NCBI GenBank assembly: GCA_045805265.1
Contig: JBJMLO010000015.1
Coordinates: 1 to 64,000, forward strand
Source of the DNA: JBJMLO01 sp045805265
GTDB taxonomy: Bacteria; Actinomycetota; UBA4738; JACQTL01
Length of the DNA stretch: 64,000 bases
Reading direction: 5' to 3'
In this document: in pieces, positions 24,901 to 33,025 of the stretch
How positions within the stretch are numbered: position 1 is the stretch's first letter
Layout: the number at the start of each line of letters is the position of its first letter
Notes under the pieces: generated by a model
The model's input: only the letters and a program-made list of their open reading frames with translations
Told to the model about the DNA's origin: nothing
The model's database searches: none
Made by a program: the position numbers and the translations under genes

Positions 24901-25476
24901 ACCGAGTACAACATCTACGTCAGCGTGGGGGACTTGCAGGACACGGGTCAGGTCGTCGACGCGATCCAGTGGGTCAAGCAACGCCTCCGGGAGGGCGACT
25001 CCGGAACGGCCCAGCCGGAGTCCGCGGAGCCCGACGCCAACGTCATGCCGATGCAGACCTTCCAGGCGCAGGCGGCGGACCCGTACCAGGGCGGAGAGAA
25101 CTGGCTCCCCGAACTCCAGCAGGTCGCCGCGCAGCACGGGTCGTCGTGGGTGCCACCGCAAACCCAGGGACTGGGGGGGATCGATCTCACGGGTGTCTGG
25201 ATGCCGCCCGGGGGCACGGGGGAGGTGGACTACGTGCGGCAGGCCGGTCCGTACCTCAACATGATCACCGGTATCGGCGCCATGCAGACCGGCTACTCCG
25301 AGGGCTTGTTCGATCCCACCAGTGGGGTGGTCAGACTTGCCGGCCGATACGCCAACGGGGTGCCGCTGGAGGCGCAGCTCCAGTTGTTCCCGAACTGGAC
25401 GGTCCAGGGGTGGGTAGCGGGGATGGGCCCGTTCGGTCCGGTCACGACCCCGGTCTTCCTGATGAAGGTGGCGTGA
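24790..25476 (+). CDS. Beta-rich protein with N-terminal amyloid-type motif
   Basis: 228 residues from the ATG at 24790, which overlaps the previous stop (ATGA). Residues 19-37 (ADHRGVAAGRDIRGGVHTG) repeat the C-terminal motif of the upstream protein. A short helical stretch follows (QVVDAIQWVKQRLREG) and a linker rich in Gln, Asp and Ala. The C-terminal 95 residues, from GIDLTGVWMPPGGTGEVDYV through GYSEGLFDPTSGVVRLAGRY and LEAQLQLFPNWTVQGWVAGM, alternate polar and hydrophobic residues as in small beta-barrels of the calycin/lipocalin kind. By position it looks like a sensor that could pass a signal to the upstream helical protein through stacking of the shared motif. No NTPase domain, the usual receptor in such systems, is present. 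The partner role is inferred, not shown. Confidence 0.55.
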   Translation: MSGRKRNSGSTEVGGGVEADHRGVAAGRDIRGGVHTGTEYNIYVSVGDLQDTGQVVDAIQWVKQRLREGDSGTAQPESAEPDANVMPMQTFQAQAADPYQGGENWLPELQQVAAQHGSSWVPPQTQGLGGIDLTGVWMPPGGTGEVDYVRQAGPYLNMITGIGAMQTGYSEGLFDPTSGVVRLAGRYANGVPLEAQLQLFPNWTVQGWVAGMGPFGPVTTPVFLMKVA

Positions 25477-25991
25477 CGCCGAGCATCCACTCGTGATGGT
25501 GGGCGCCACGTCGCCAGTTGTAGTCCGGTACTCAGGACCCAGAGGAAGATGGGAGGTGGACCAACTGGGAGAGCCTGCCTTCCCCTCAGGGACACCGGGT
25601 CTGGGCACGCCTACCCCGACACTACCCCGACACTTCTGAGCCGTCGGGGCAACGAGAGGGGACCTCTCGCGCTGGTAGAGAGGGATGGGCCATGGGCAGC
25701 GTCGTCCCGATCATCAACGGGTTCGGCATACTGCCCGGAGGTGAAGGACTCGATCGTCGATGGCGGCGCGCTCACCGGCCTGCTGCTCCCGGTGGGCCTC
25801 GGCCCGGTGGCGGGTCCGTTCATCAAGGGTGCCGCCATCATCGCCTCCGCCGCCCTGATCTTGGCGTCCGGCGATCGAGCCGCACGGCGGCGAGCCTGCC
25901 TCGCGGGGCCGCGGCAGGGGGCCCGATCCGAACGTTCCCTTCGACGACGTGTGCGAGGCTTGGATGCGGAGGCGGGCTCGAAGGAGGTGTC
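25477..25991. other. 515-base stretch before gerW
   Basis: Contains a tandem pair of 11 bases (CTACCCCGACA twice, 25611-25632), a perfect seven-base hairpin (CGAGAGG-GGA-CCTCTCG, 25653-25669) and a possible small gene described separately at 25692. Nothing else is coding-like. The hairpin may end transcription of the preceding pair. Confidence 0.5.
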
Positions 25992-26013
25992 GTGGTGGGT
26001 ATCGAGGACGTAA
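25692..26013 (+). other. Possible small membrane protein gene, frameshifted
   Basis: An ATG at 25692 behind a GAGAGGGA site begins MGSVVPIINGFGILPGG. One base later in frame terms (from about 25741) another frame reads VKDSIVDGGALTGLLLPVGL, then a hydrophobic stretch FIKGAAIIASAALILASG, with strong G/C third-position bias. Joined by a one-base correction, this would be a protein of 60-100 residues with one or two hydrophobic segments just upstream of gerW. The remaining reading (to 26013) loses the bias and overlaps gerW, so the true end is unclear. Confidence 0.3.
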
Positions 26014-26354
26014 TCGGCCAGGCTCGGGACGTGACGACCGTCAAGCGCGTGTTCGGAGAAGCATACGAACGGGACGGGACGACGGTGATCCCCGCCGCCT
26101 CGGTTCGCGGTGGTGCCGGAGGCGGGGGAGGCCAGGACCCGAACGGCCAGGCGGGCTCCGGGAGCGGGTTCGGCCTGTCCGCGCATCCGGTCGGGGCGTT
26201 CGTCCTCAGGGAGGGAGAGGTCACCTGGCGGCCCGCGTACGACGCGACCCGGGTGGCGCTCCTCGGGGAGGTCGTCGTTCTCGTCGCGGTCCTGGCCCTC
26301 CGCGGGATGGTCAAGGCACGAGCGAAGGCGCGTCGCAAGGCACAGACTTCCTGA
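25992..26354 (+). CDS. GerW-family (YtfJ-like) protein
   Basis: 120 residues. The GTG at 25992 (or 25995) lies just after AAGGAGGTG at 25981-25989. The sequence V-G-I-E-D-V-I-G-Q-A-R-D, then TVKRVFGEAYERDGTTVIPA, a glycine-rich loop (VRGGAGGGGGQDPNGQ), SGFGLSAHPVGAFVLREGEV and a C-terminal hydrophobic helix (VALLGEVVVLVAVLALRG) match the GerW/YtfJ family (PF09579). In Bacillus the family takes part in spore germination. It also occurs in many non-sporulating actinobacteria, where its role is unknown. The basic tail (KARAKARRKAQTS) would lie in the cytoplasm. It is 18 bases ahead of the GH13 gene. Confidence 0.85.
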   Translation: MVGIEDVIGQARDVTTVKRVFGEAYERDGTTVIPAASVRGGAGGGGGQDPNGQAGSGSGFGLSAHPVGAFVLREGEVTWRPAYDATRVALLGEVVVLVAVLALRGMVKARAKARRKAQTS

Positions 26355-26372
26355 GACTGCCGGCGAACGAGG

Positions 26373-27971
26373 ATGGCGTCGACCACCGACCCCTGGACCA
26401 CCGATTGGTGGCACGGCGGCGTCCTGTACCAGGTGTACGTGCGGTCCTTCGCCGACTCCGACGGCGACGGCATCGGGGATCTTCAGGGCCTGATCGACCG
26501 CCTCGAGCACCTGGAGTGGCTGGGGGTCCGGGGGTTATGGCTGAGCCCGATCACGGCCTCGCCGGACCGGGACTGGGGCTACGACGTGTCGGACTACCGG
26601 TCGGTGCATCCCGACCTGGGGGACCTCGAGACGTTCGACCGGCTCGTGCTCGAGTCGGCGCGGCGCGGGATCAGGGTGCTGGTCGACCTCGTCCCGAACC
26701 ACACCAGCGACGTGCATCCTTGGTTCCTCGACTCGCGGTCCGCTCGCGACGCGGCGCACCGCGCCTTCTACGTCTGGGCCGACCCGCGCGAGGACGGCGC
26801 GCCTCCCAACAACTGGCTGTCGAGCTTCGGGGGGTCGGCCTGGGCATTCGACGATCGAACCGGCCAGTGGTACCTGCACAACTTCCTGCCGGAGCAGCCG
26901 GACCTGAACTGGTGGGACGAACGGGTCCGCGACGAGTTCGACAGGATCCTGCGGTTCTGGCTGGAACGGGGCGTCGCGGGGTTCCGGATCGACGTGGCCC
27001 ACGCGATGGTCAAGGACCGGGCCCTCCGGGACAACCCGCCGACGACCGGGGACGACCACCCCATCGTGCGCCGGCTGAAGCTCCGGGAGGTCTACAACAT
27101 GAACCGTCCGGAGGTGCACGACGTCCTCCGGCGGTGGCGGCGCGTGGTGGATTCCTACGGTCCCGGCAGGATGCTGGTGGGGGAGACGTGGGTCTTCGGG
27201 CTCGACCAGCTGGTCGCGTTCTACGGTTCGGGCTCGGACGAGCTCGACCTGGGATTCAACTTCCCGTTCGCGTTCGCGGCGCTAGATTCGGACGAGATGG
27301 GCGCGGTGGTCGACGCCACGGAGACGGCACTGCCCGGCGGCTCGTGGCCCGTGTGGTTCGGGTCCAACCACGACGTGGGGCGGTTCCCCACCAGGTGGTG
27401 CGCGGGCGACGAGGCGCGCATCCGGTGCGGGCTGGTCCTGCTCCTGTCGCTGCGGGGAACCGCGTTCCTGTACTACGGCGACGAGATCGGGATGCCCGAG
27501 GTGCCGGTGCCGCGCGAGCATCTTCGCGACCCCGTCGGCATCCGGCGGTGGCCGCAGGAGCGAGGGCGGGATCCGTCCCGCACTCCCATGCAGTGGACGG
27601 GGGGTCCCGGGGCCGGGTTCACCGACCCGGCGACGGAGTCCTGGCTGCCGATCGGCGACGCGGAGGCGTGCAACGTCGAGGCGCAGGAACGGGACCCGGA
27701 TTCGGTGCTGCACCTCGTCCGGAACCTCGTTCGGCTCCGGTCCTCCACCCCTCTCGGCATCGGGCCCTACCGGACGGAGCTCCGCGAGCGGGGCCTGTGG
27801 GTGTGGCACCGCGGCGACGTGGCGATAGCCGCCAATCTCTCGGCGGAGCGCAGGGAGGTCGCGCTGCCCGGACGGCGGGTGCTGATCGGCAGCGCCCCCG
27901 GCCGAAGCGGAGAGCGTACGGGGCCGCGGACGGTCCTCGAGCCGTGGGAGGCGCTGGTCCTGGCCCCGTGA
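26373..27971 (+). CDS. GH13 alpha-glucosidase (oligo-1,6-glucosidase type)
   Basis: 532 residues from the ATG at 26373. GH13 blocks are clear: the N-terminal W-W-x-x-x-V-L-Y-Q-V-Y-V-R-S-F, the DGDGIGDLQGLIDRLEHLEW segment, and LVDLVPNHTSDVHPWF. The catalytic triad is Asp207 (GFRIDVAHAM), Glu271 (VGETWV) and Asp334 (GSNHDVGRFP). The YYGDEIGMPEV and TPMQW blocks are typical of oligo-1,6-glucosidase/alpha-glucosidase-like enzymes of the GH13 subfamily 23/30 kind. It acts on short alpha-glucosides in the cytoplasm (no signal peptide). A C-terminal beta domain ends the protein. There is no sugar transporter or regulator next to it, so it may act on an internal glucoside or stored sugar. Confidence 0.93.
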   Translation: MASTTDPWTTDWWHGGVLYQVYVRSFADSDGDGIGDLQGLIDRLEHLEWLGVRGLWLSPITASPDRDWGYDVSDYRSVHPDLGDLETFDRLVLESARRGIRVLVDLVPNHTSDVHPWFLDSRSARDAAHRAFYVWADPREDGAPPNNWLSSFGGSAWAFDDRTGQWYLHNFLPEQPDLNWWDERVRDEFDRILRFWLERGVAGFRIDVAHAMVKDRALRDNPPTTGDDHPIVRRLKLREVYNMNRPEVHDVLRRWRRVVDSYGPGRMLVGETWVFGLDQLVAFYGSGSDELDLGFNFPFAFAALDSDEMGAVVDATETALPGGSWPVWFGSNHDVGRFPTRWCAGDEARIRCGLVLLLSLRGTAFLYYGDEIGMPEVPVPREHLRDPVGIRRWPQERGRDPSRTPMQWTGGPGAGFTDPATESWLPIGDAEACNVEAQERDPDSVLHLVRNLVRLRSSTPLGIGPYRTELRERGLWVWHRGDVAIAANLSAERREVALPGRRVLIGSAPGRSGERTGPRTVLEPWEALVLAP

Positions 27972-28093
27972 GCCGGTCCCTCGTGCGTACGTCCGGGGCA
28001 ACGCCGGGTCTTGCGATGAGTCCCGGGTCGTTGGGGGGTCGAACCAGTTGATCGAACCAGCAGGCGCACACGCCTTTCCTCGAAGGAGCGCAC

Positions 28094-29515
28094 ATGGAAT
28101 CCGCGATGTCCGACCGGACCGACACCTCGATCTCGCAGCTTCGCGCGGCCCTCCACGGACGGGTGATCGCGCCGGGCGACCCCGGATACGACGAGGCCCG
28201 CACCGTCTTCTACGGCGGGATCGACCGCCGGCCCGCGGTCATCGCTCGCGTCGCGGACGCGGCCGACGTCGCACACGTGGTCGGAGTGGCGCGGGACACC
28301 GGCCTCCAGCTCGCCGTGCGCAGCGGGGGCCACAGCGTGGCCGGTCACAGTGTCTGCGAGGGCGGGATCGTGCTCGACCTCTCGGACATGCGGGCGCTGG
28401 ACATCGACGCCGAGGAGCACACCGCGTGGGCCGAGCCGGGCCTGACCGCGGGCGAATACTCCACCGCGGCGGCGGCACTGGGCCTGGCGACCGGATTCGG
28501 CGATTCCGGCTCGGTCGGGATCGGCGGCATCACGGTGGGGGGCGGCGTCGGGTTCCTGGTCCGCAAGCACGGGCTCACGATCGACGACCTGCTGGCAGCC
28601 GACGTCGTGATCGCGGACGGACGGCTCCTCCGCGCGGACGCCGAGACGCACCCGGATCTGTTCTGGGCGATCCGCGGCGGCGGGGGCAACTTCGGCGTCG
28701 TGACGCGGTTCCGGTTCCGGCTGCACGACCTCGACCCGTTCGTCGGCGGGATGCTGTTCCTGCCGGCGACGCCCGGGTCCATTCAGTCGTTCGTCGCGGC
28801 GGCCGAGGCCGCGCCGGAGGAGCTGTCGGCCATCGCCAACGTCATGACGGCGCCCCCGATGCCGTTCCTCCCCGTCGAGCACCACGGCCGCCCCCTCATC
28901 ATGGCCGTGATGGCCTACGCCGGCCCGACCGACGCGGGCGAGCGGGCCCTCGCGCCCTTCCGGGCGATCGCCGAGCCGGTCGCCGACATGGTCCGGCCGA
29001 TGCCCTATCCCGAGATCTACCTACCGGAGGAGGAGGGCTACCACCCGATCAGCACCGTCCGCACGATGTTCGTCGACGCCGTGGATGGATCCGACGCGGA
29101 GACGATCGTCGAGCACCTCCAGGCCGGCGCGGCGCCGATGCGAGTGGCACAGCTCCGGGTGCTCGGAGGGGCCATGGCCCGCGTGCCCGAGGACGCCACC
29201 GCGTTCGCGCACCGCCGCCGTCGAATCATGGTGACCGTCGCCGCGGTGTACGAGCGTCTCGACGAGGCGGAGGAGCACGGAGCCTGGGTGGACGGATTCG
29301 CCGCGGCGCTGCGCAGGGATGCCGGGGCGTACGTCAACTTCCTGGGCTACGAGGGCGACGCGCGGGTCCGCGAGGCCTACCCGGGGCCGACCTGGGACCG
29401 TCTGACGGCCATCAAGGCTCGCTACGACCCGACCAACATGTTCCGACTGAACCAGAACATCCCGCCGGCCGTCGACGGCCCGGGGCACCGGGAGACGCCG
29501 GTCTCGAAAGCGTGA
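28094..29515 (+). CDS. FAD-linked oxidase (berberine-bridge-like)
   Basis: 473 residues; the ATG at 28094 follows AAGGAG. The FAD-binding N-domain has RSGGHSVAGHSVCEGG, where His80 is the residue that carries covalent FAD in this family. GFGDSGSVGIGGITVGGGVG and LVRKHGLTIDDLLAADVVIA follow, then the substrate domain, and the BBE-type C-terminus (YVNFLGYEGDARVREAY, then RYDPTNMFRLNQNI). Family members oxidise sugars, alkaloid-like amines or other alcohols and pass electrons to oxygen. No signal peptide is apparent. It stands before a convergent FAD-dehydrogenase gene on the other strand with a 34-base gap. Confidence 0.9.
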   Translation: MESAMSDRTDTSISQLRAALHGRVIAPGDPGYDEARTVFYGGIDRRPAVIARVADAADVAHVVGVARDTGLQLAVRSGGHSVAGHSVCEGGIVLDLSDMRALDIDAEEHTAWAEPGLTAGEYSTAAAALGLATGFGDSGSVGIGGITVGGGVGFLVRKHGLTIDDLLAADVVIADGRLLRADAETHPDLFWAIRGGGGNFGVVTRFRFRLHDLDPFVGGMLFLPATPGSIQSFVAAAEAAPEELSAIANVMTAPPMPFLPVEHHGRPLIMAVMAYAGPTDAGERALAPFRAIAEPVADMVRPMPYPEIYLPEEEGYHPISTVRTMFVDAVDGSDAETIVEHLQAGAAPMRVAQLRVLGGAMARVPEDATAFAHRRRRIMVTVAAVYERLDEAEEHGAWVDGFAAALRRDAGAYVNFLGYEGDARVREAYPGPTWDRLTAIKARYDPTNMFRLNQNIPPAVDGPGHRETPVSKA

Positions 29516-29549
29516 CGGGCCGACCACCCCGCCGGCGGACGATCGCCGG

Positions 29550-31208
29550 TCAGCGGGTCGCCTCGGCGGCGGCCTGGCCCGCGATCCGGCCCGAGAAGAG
29601 GCAGCCGCCCAGGAACGTCCCCTCCAGGGCCCGGTATCCGTGCACGCCGTCGCCGCCGAAGCCCGCCACCTCGCCGGCCGCGTACAGGCCGGGGAACGGC
29701 TCGCCGTCGGCGCGCAGCACCCGGGCGGACAGGTCGGTCTGCAGTCCGCCGAGTGTCTTGCGGGTGAGGATGTGCAGGCGGACGGCGATCAGGGGGCCGG
29801 CGGCCGGGTCGAGCAGCCGGTGCGGCTTCGCCACGCGGATCAGCCGGTCGCCCCGGTACCGCCGCGCGCCGTGGATGGCCACGACCTGCATGTCCTTGCT
29901 GAACGGATTGGCCATCTCCCGGTCGCGAGCGACGATCTCGCGCTCCAGGCGACCTGCGTCGACGAGGTCGTCGCCGGTCAGCGCGTTCATCCCCCGGACG
30001 AGGTCGGGGAGCCGGCGCTCCACCACGAAGTCGCGCCCGTGTTCCTTGAACGCCTCGACCGGCCCCGGCGCGCTCTTCGACATCGCCCGCTCGCCGAGCT
30101 GCCGGATGTCCTTGTTGGTCAGGTCGGGGTTCTGCTCCGAGCCGGACAGCGCGAACTCCCGCTTGATGATCCGCTGGTTCAGGACGAACCACGTGTGGTC
30201 GTGGCCGGTCCGCATGATATGGGCCAGCGTGCCGAGCGTGTCGAACCCGGGGTAGAGCGGCACCGGCAGCCGGTTCCCGGTTGCGTCGAACCACATCGAG
30301 GAGGGGCCGGGCAGGATCCGGATCCCGTGGCCCTTCCAGATTGGGTCCCAGTTCTCCACGCCCTCGGTGTAGTGCCACATCCGGTCCTTGTTGATGACGG
30401 CGCCGCCGGCCGCCTCGGTGATGCCCAGCATGCGTCCGTCGACGTGCTCCGGAACCCCGCTCAGCATGTGCTCCGGAGGCGTGCCCAGGCGCTCGGGCCA
30501 GCTCTCGCGGACCAGGTCGTGGTTCCCGCCGATTCCGCCGGAGGTGACGATCACCGCCTGGGCCTTCAGCTCGAACTCGCCGGCCTCGACCCTCGAGCTC
30601 GCAGTGCCCCGGGCGGCGCTGCTCGGCTCCAGGACCCGGCCGCGGACGCCGTCCACGGCGCCCCCGGTCACCGTCAGCTCGTCGACGCGGTGGCGGAACC
30701 TCAGCGTGACCAGGCCGCGGTCGACGGCGTCGCGAACCCGCCGCTCGAACGGCGCGACGACCCCCGGGCCCGTTCCCCAGGTGATGTGGAACCGCGGCAC
30801 CGAGTTCCCGTGCCCGATCGCCCCGTAGCCGCCCCGCTCGGCCCACCCGACGACGGGGAACAGGCGGAGCCCCTGCGCCCGGAGCCACGCCCGCTTCTCG
30901 CCCGCCGCGAACGCCACGTAGGCCTCGGCCCACCGGCGAGGCCACAGGTCCTCGTCCCGGTCGAAGGCCGCGGTGCCCATCCAGTCCTGGAGCGCCAGGT
31001 CGTGGGAGTCGCGGATGCCGAACCGCCGCTGCTCCGGCGTGTCCACCAGGAACAGCCCGCCGAGCGACCAGAACGCCTGCCCGCCGAGGGACGCCTCCGG
31101 CTCCTGCTCGACCACGACGACGCGCCGCCCGACGTCCGCCAGCTCGGCGGTGGCAACCAGGCCGGCCAGCCCGGCCCCGACCACGACGACGTCGGCGTCG
31201 AGCGTCAT
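29550..31208 (-). CDS. FAD-binding dehydrogenase (KsdD/fumarate-reductase-like)
   Basis: 552 residues from the ATG at 31208 (MTLDADVVVVGAGLAGLVAT). The Rossmann GxGxxG is at residues 10-15. The VVVEQEPEASLGGQAFWSLG segment and the C-terminal block AAGEVAGFGGDGVHGYRALE, then GTFLGGCLFSGRIAGQAA, are typical of the flavoprotein group that includes 3-ketosteroid delta-1-dehydrogenases and fumarate reductases. Members oxidise or reduce a C-C bond next to a carbonyl. No steroid-catabolic genes are adjacent and the key Tyr/Glu residues of true KsdD were not located, so the substrate is left open. It ends convergent with the BBE-type oxidase gene and starts 98 bases from the end of the permease gene on the same strand. 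Confidence 0.88.
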   Translation of the reverse strand: MTLDADVVVVGAGLAGLVATAELADVGRRVVVVEQEPEASLGGQAFWSLGGLFLVDTPEQRRFGIRDSHDLALQDWMGTAAFDRDEDLWPRRWAEAYVAFAAGEKRAWLRAQGLRLFPVVGWAERGGYGAIGHGNSVPRFHITWGTGPGVVAPFERRVRDAVDRGLVTLRFRHRVDELTVTGGAVDGVRGRVLEPSSAARGTASSRVEAGEFELKAQAVIVTSGGIGGNHDLVRESWPERLGTPPEHMLSGVPEHVDGRMLGITEAAGGAVINKDRMWHYTEGVENWDPIWKGHGIRILPGPSSMWFDATGNRLPVPLYPGFDTLGTLAHIMRTGHDHTWFVLNQRIIKREFALSGSEQNPDLTNKDIRQLGERAMSKSAPGPVEAFKEHGRDFVVERRLPDLVRGMNALTGDDLVDAGRLEREIVARDREMANPFSKDMQVVAIHGARRYRGDRLIRVAKPHRLLDPAAGPLIAVRLHILTRKTLGGLQTDLSARVLRADGEPFPGLYAAGEVAGFGGDGVHGYRALEGTFLGGCLFSGRIAGQAAAEATR

Positions 31209-31305
31209 GCCGAGGCGCCCGCGACGACGCGGCGCGGCCACCGGTCACGACGACGGCGCCGACCGGGGCGGGTACCCGTGACCTCTGCCCCTGATGGCGG
31301 AGACG

Positions 31306-32814
31306 CTATTCGGAGCCGCCCGCGACCACCTGCGGCTCCTCGGCGGTCGCGCCCGCATGCGGCTCTCCCCGCATGTGCGCCCGGCGTTCGGACATGAGGT
31401 AGATCGCGAGCATGAAGCCCAGCGCGATGATGGCGATCACGGCCAGCCAGAACCGCCACTGAGCCGTGGTGAACCCCTTGTGTCCCCCCGGGACGTTCGG
31501 ATACCAGGGACTGGCGAACGTGGCCCAGATCGCGACGACCGACGCCAGGATCCCGACGGCCCCGCACAGCTTCAGGGCGCCCTCCGGAATCCGGCGCGCC
31601 GCCTCCCACCGGTCGGCGAACCACTTCTTCACGAAGAAGACGTCCGAGAACAGCACCACCATCGAGATCGCCCAGATCACGTTCGCCGAGGCGAGCATGG
31701 CGAAGTACGGGATGTTCACGTCGAAGCCCTTCCCCGATCCGAAGATGAACCAGATGAAGACGACCGGGATCGAAGCCAGGATGGTCTGCAGGAGCACCGC
31801 GTTGGCCGGCACCTTGTTCTTGTTGACCTTCCCGATCCGGGCCGGAAGGCGCTTCTCGAGACCGGACACGAAAAGCAGCCGGGCGAAGGTGTAGTTGTAG
31901 ATCGCCGTATTCGACACGAAGAACCAGATCAGGATGATTCCCACGATGTCGCCGATCCATTTCGCCCCGAACCCCTGGGCGACCGTGGCGACCGCGTCGG
32001 TGGTCCCGTTCACCTTCGTGAGCGGGACGACGACCATCGTCGACCACGTCGTCGCCAGGTACGCCACCATGACGATGAGCGAGCCCCAGAGCAGGTAGTT
32101 CCTGATCGATTTCTCGTCCTTGACCTCCGCGCCCATGTTCAGCGGGACCTCGATGCCGAGGAGCGCCAGGAACGCGAACGCGAACACCGTGACGTTCGAG
32201 TAGTGGAGCGGGTTCCAGCCGGATGCGGCGAAGCTGTTCTGGGTCCCGTGGCCTCGGAACAGCCACACGAGCCCGGCGATGCTCATCACGAACAGCGCGC
32301 CGGCGTAGAAGAAGAACTGGAAGTTCACGTAGTTCTGCGAGATCCGCTGCCGGAGCACCGCCATCGCGGCGGAGAACCACAGGACCGCCAGGATCAGCAG
32401 TCCCTGCTGCCAGGTCTCGCTGAACGAGCCCGGCCAGACGGTCTGTGCCAGCGCGACGACCAGGATCGGCGCGAAGACGATCGCGGCGAGCCCCGGCCAC
32501 CAGGCCACGAAGCCCGCGAAGAACCCCCAGAACGGGCCCAGCGCCTTCTGGGTCCAGACGTAGATCGACCCCTCCTCCGGGAACATCCGCCCCAACTGGG
32601 CGGTGACGAAGCAGCCCGGGATCAGGAACGTGAGGTACGCCAGGATCAGATAGATGAATGCCGCCGGCCCGGCGAACTGGAACCCGGCCGAGTTGACGAT
32701 GAACAGGACGATCCCGATGAAGATGACGACCATGTCGAACGACGTGAGCGTCCTGGTGAGGAGAACTGGCGCGACCTCCTCGGACGCCATGGTTCGTTCG
32801 TCGCGTACCGCCAT
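31306..32814 (-). CDS. APC-family amino acid/polyamine permease
   Basis: 502 residues; the ATG at 32814 (MAVRDERTMASEEVAPVLLT) follows AAAGGGG. Twelve hydrophobic segments are visible, e.g. FDMVVIFIGIVLFIVNSAG, FIYLILAYLTFLIPGCFVT, FWGFFAGFVAWWPGLAAIVF and FWLAVIAIIALGFMLAIYLM. The unwound-helix Gly/Ser motif lies in the first TM, and the E-x-G-S-I-Y-V-W-T-Q-K-A-L-G-P block is typical of APC permeases near PuuP/GadC. It brings an amine or amino acid into the cell. It is divergent from the aldehyde dehydrogenase at 33026 across 211 bases, and heads the amine-catabolic island as its likely uptake system. Confidence 0.88.
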   Translation of the reverse strand: MAVRDERTMASEEVAPVLLTRTLTSFDMVVIFIGIVLFIVNSAGFQFAGPAAFIYLILAYLTFLIPGCFVTAQLGRMFPEEGSIYVWTQKALGPFWGFFAGFVAWWPGLAAIVFAPILVVALAQTVWPGSFSETWQQGLLILAVLWFSAAMAVLRQRISQNYVNFQFFFYAGALFVMSIAGLVWLFRGHGTQNSFAASGWNPLHYSNVTVFAFAFLALLGIEVPLNMGAEVKDEKSIRNYLLWGSLIVMVAYLATTWSTMVVVPLTKVNGTTDAVATVAQGFGAKWIGDIVGIILIWFFVSNTAIYNYTFARLLFVSGLEKRLPARIGKVNKNKVPANAVLLQTILASIPVVFIWFIFGSGKGFDVNIPYFAMLASANVIWAISMVVLFSDVFFVKKWFADRWEAARRIPEGALKLCGAVGILASVVAIWATFASPWYPNVPGGHKGFTTAQWRFWLAVIAIIALGFMLAIYLMSERRAHMRGEPHAGATAEEPQVVAGGSE

Positions 32815-33025
32815 GCTCCAACCCCTTTCCGCTAGGGAGTGGAGCCCCTCGCCGCGGGACCAGGAGGGAAGCCACCCCATGCCCGATCGGAACCACGGGA
32901 AATCTAGCCACTTGTGACTCGCGTGTAAAACTGGTGGGAGGCCATATCGGGGCGCGGGCTATGATCGAGGCCCGCTTGCGCCGGAGTCCGGCCGGGCGTT
33001 CACACGGGTTTTCGAGGGAGGGAGC

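Noticed and set aside
24350..25476. Toxin-antitoxin pair
   Set aside because: The two genes are coupled, but neither product resembles a known toxin or antitoxin fold and the shared motif points to homotypic assembly.
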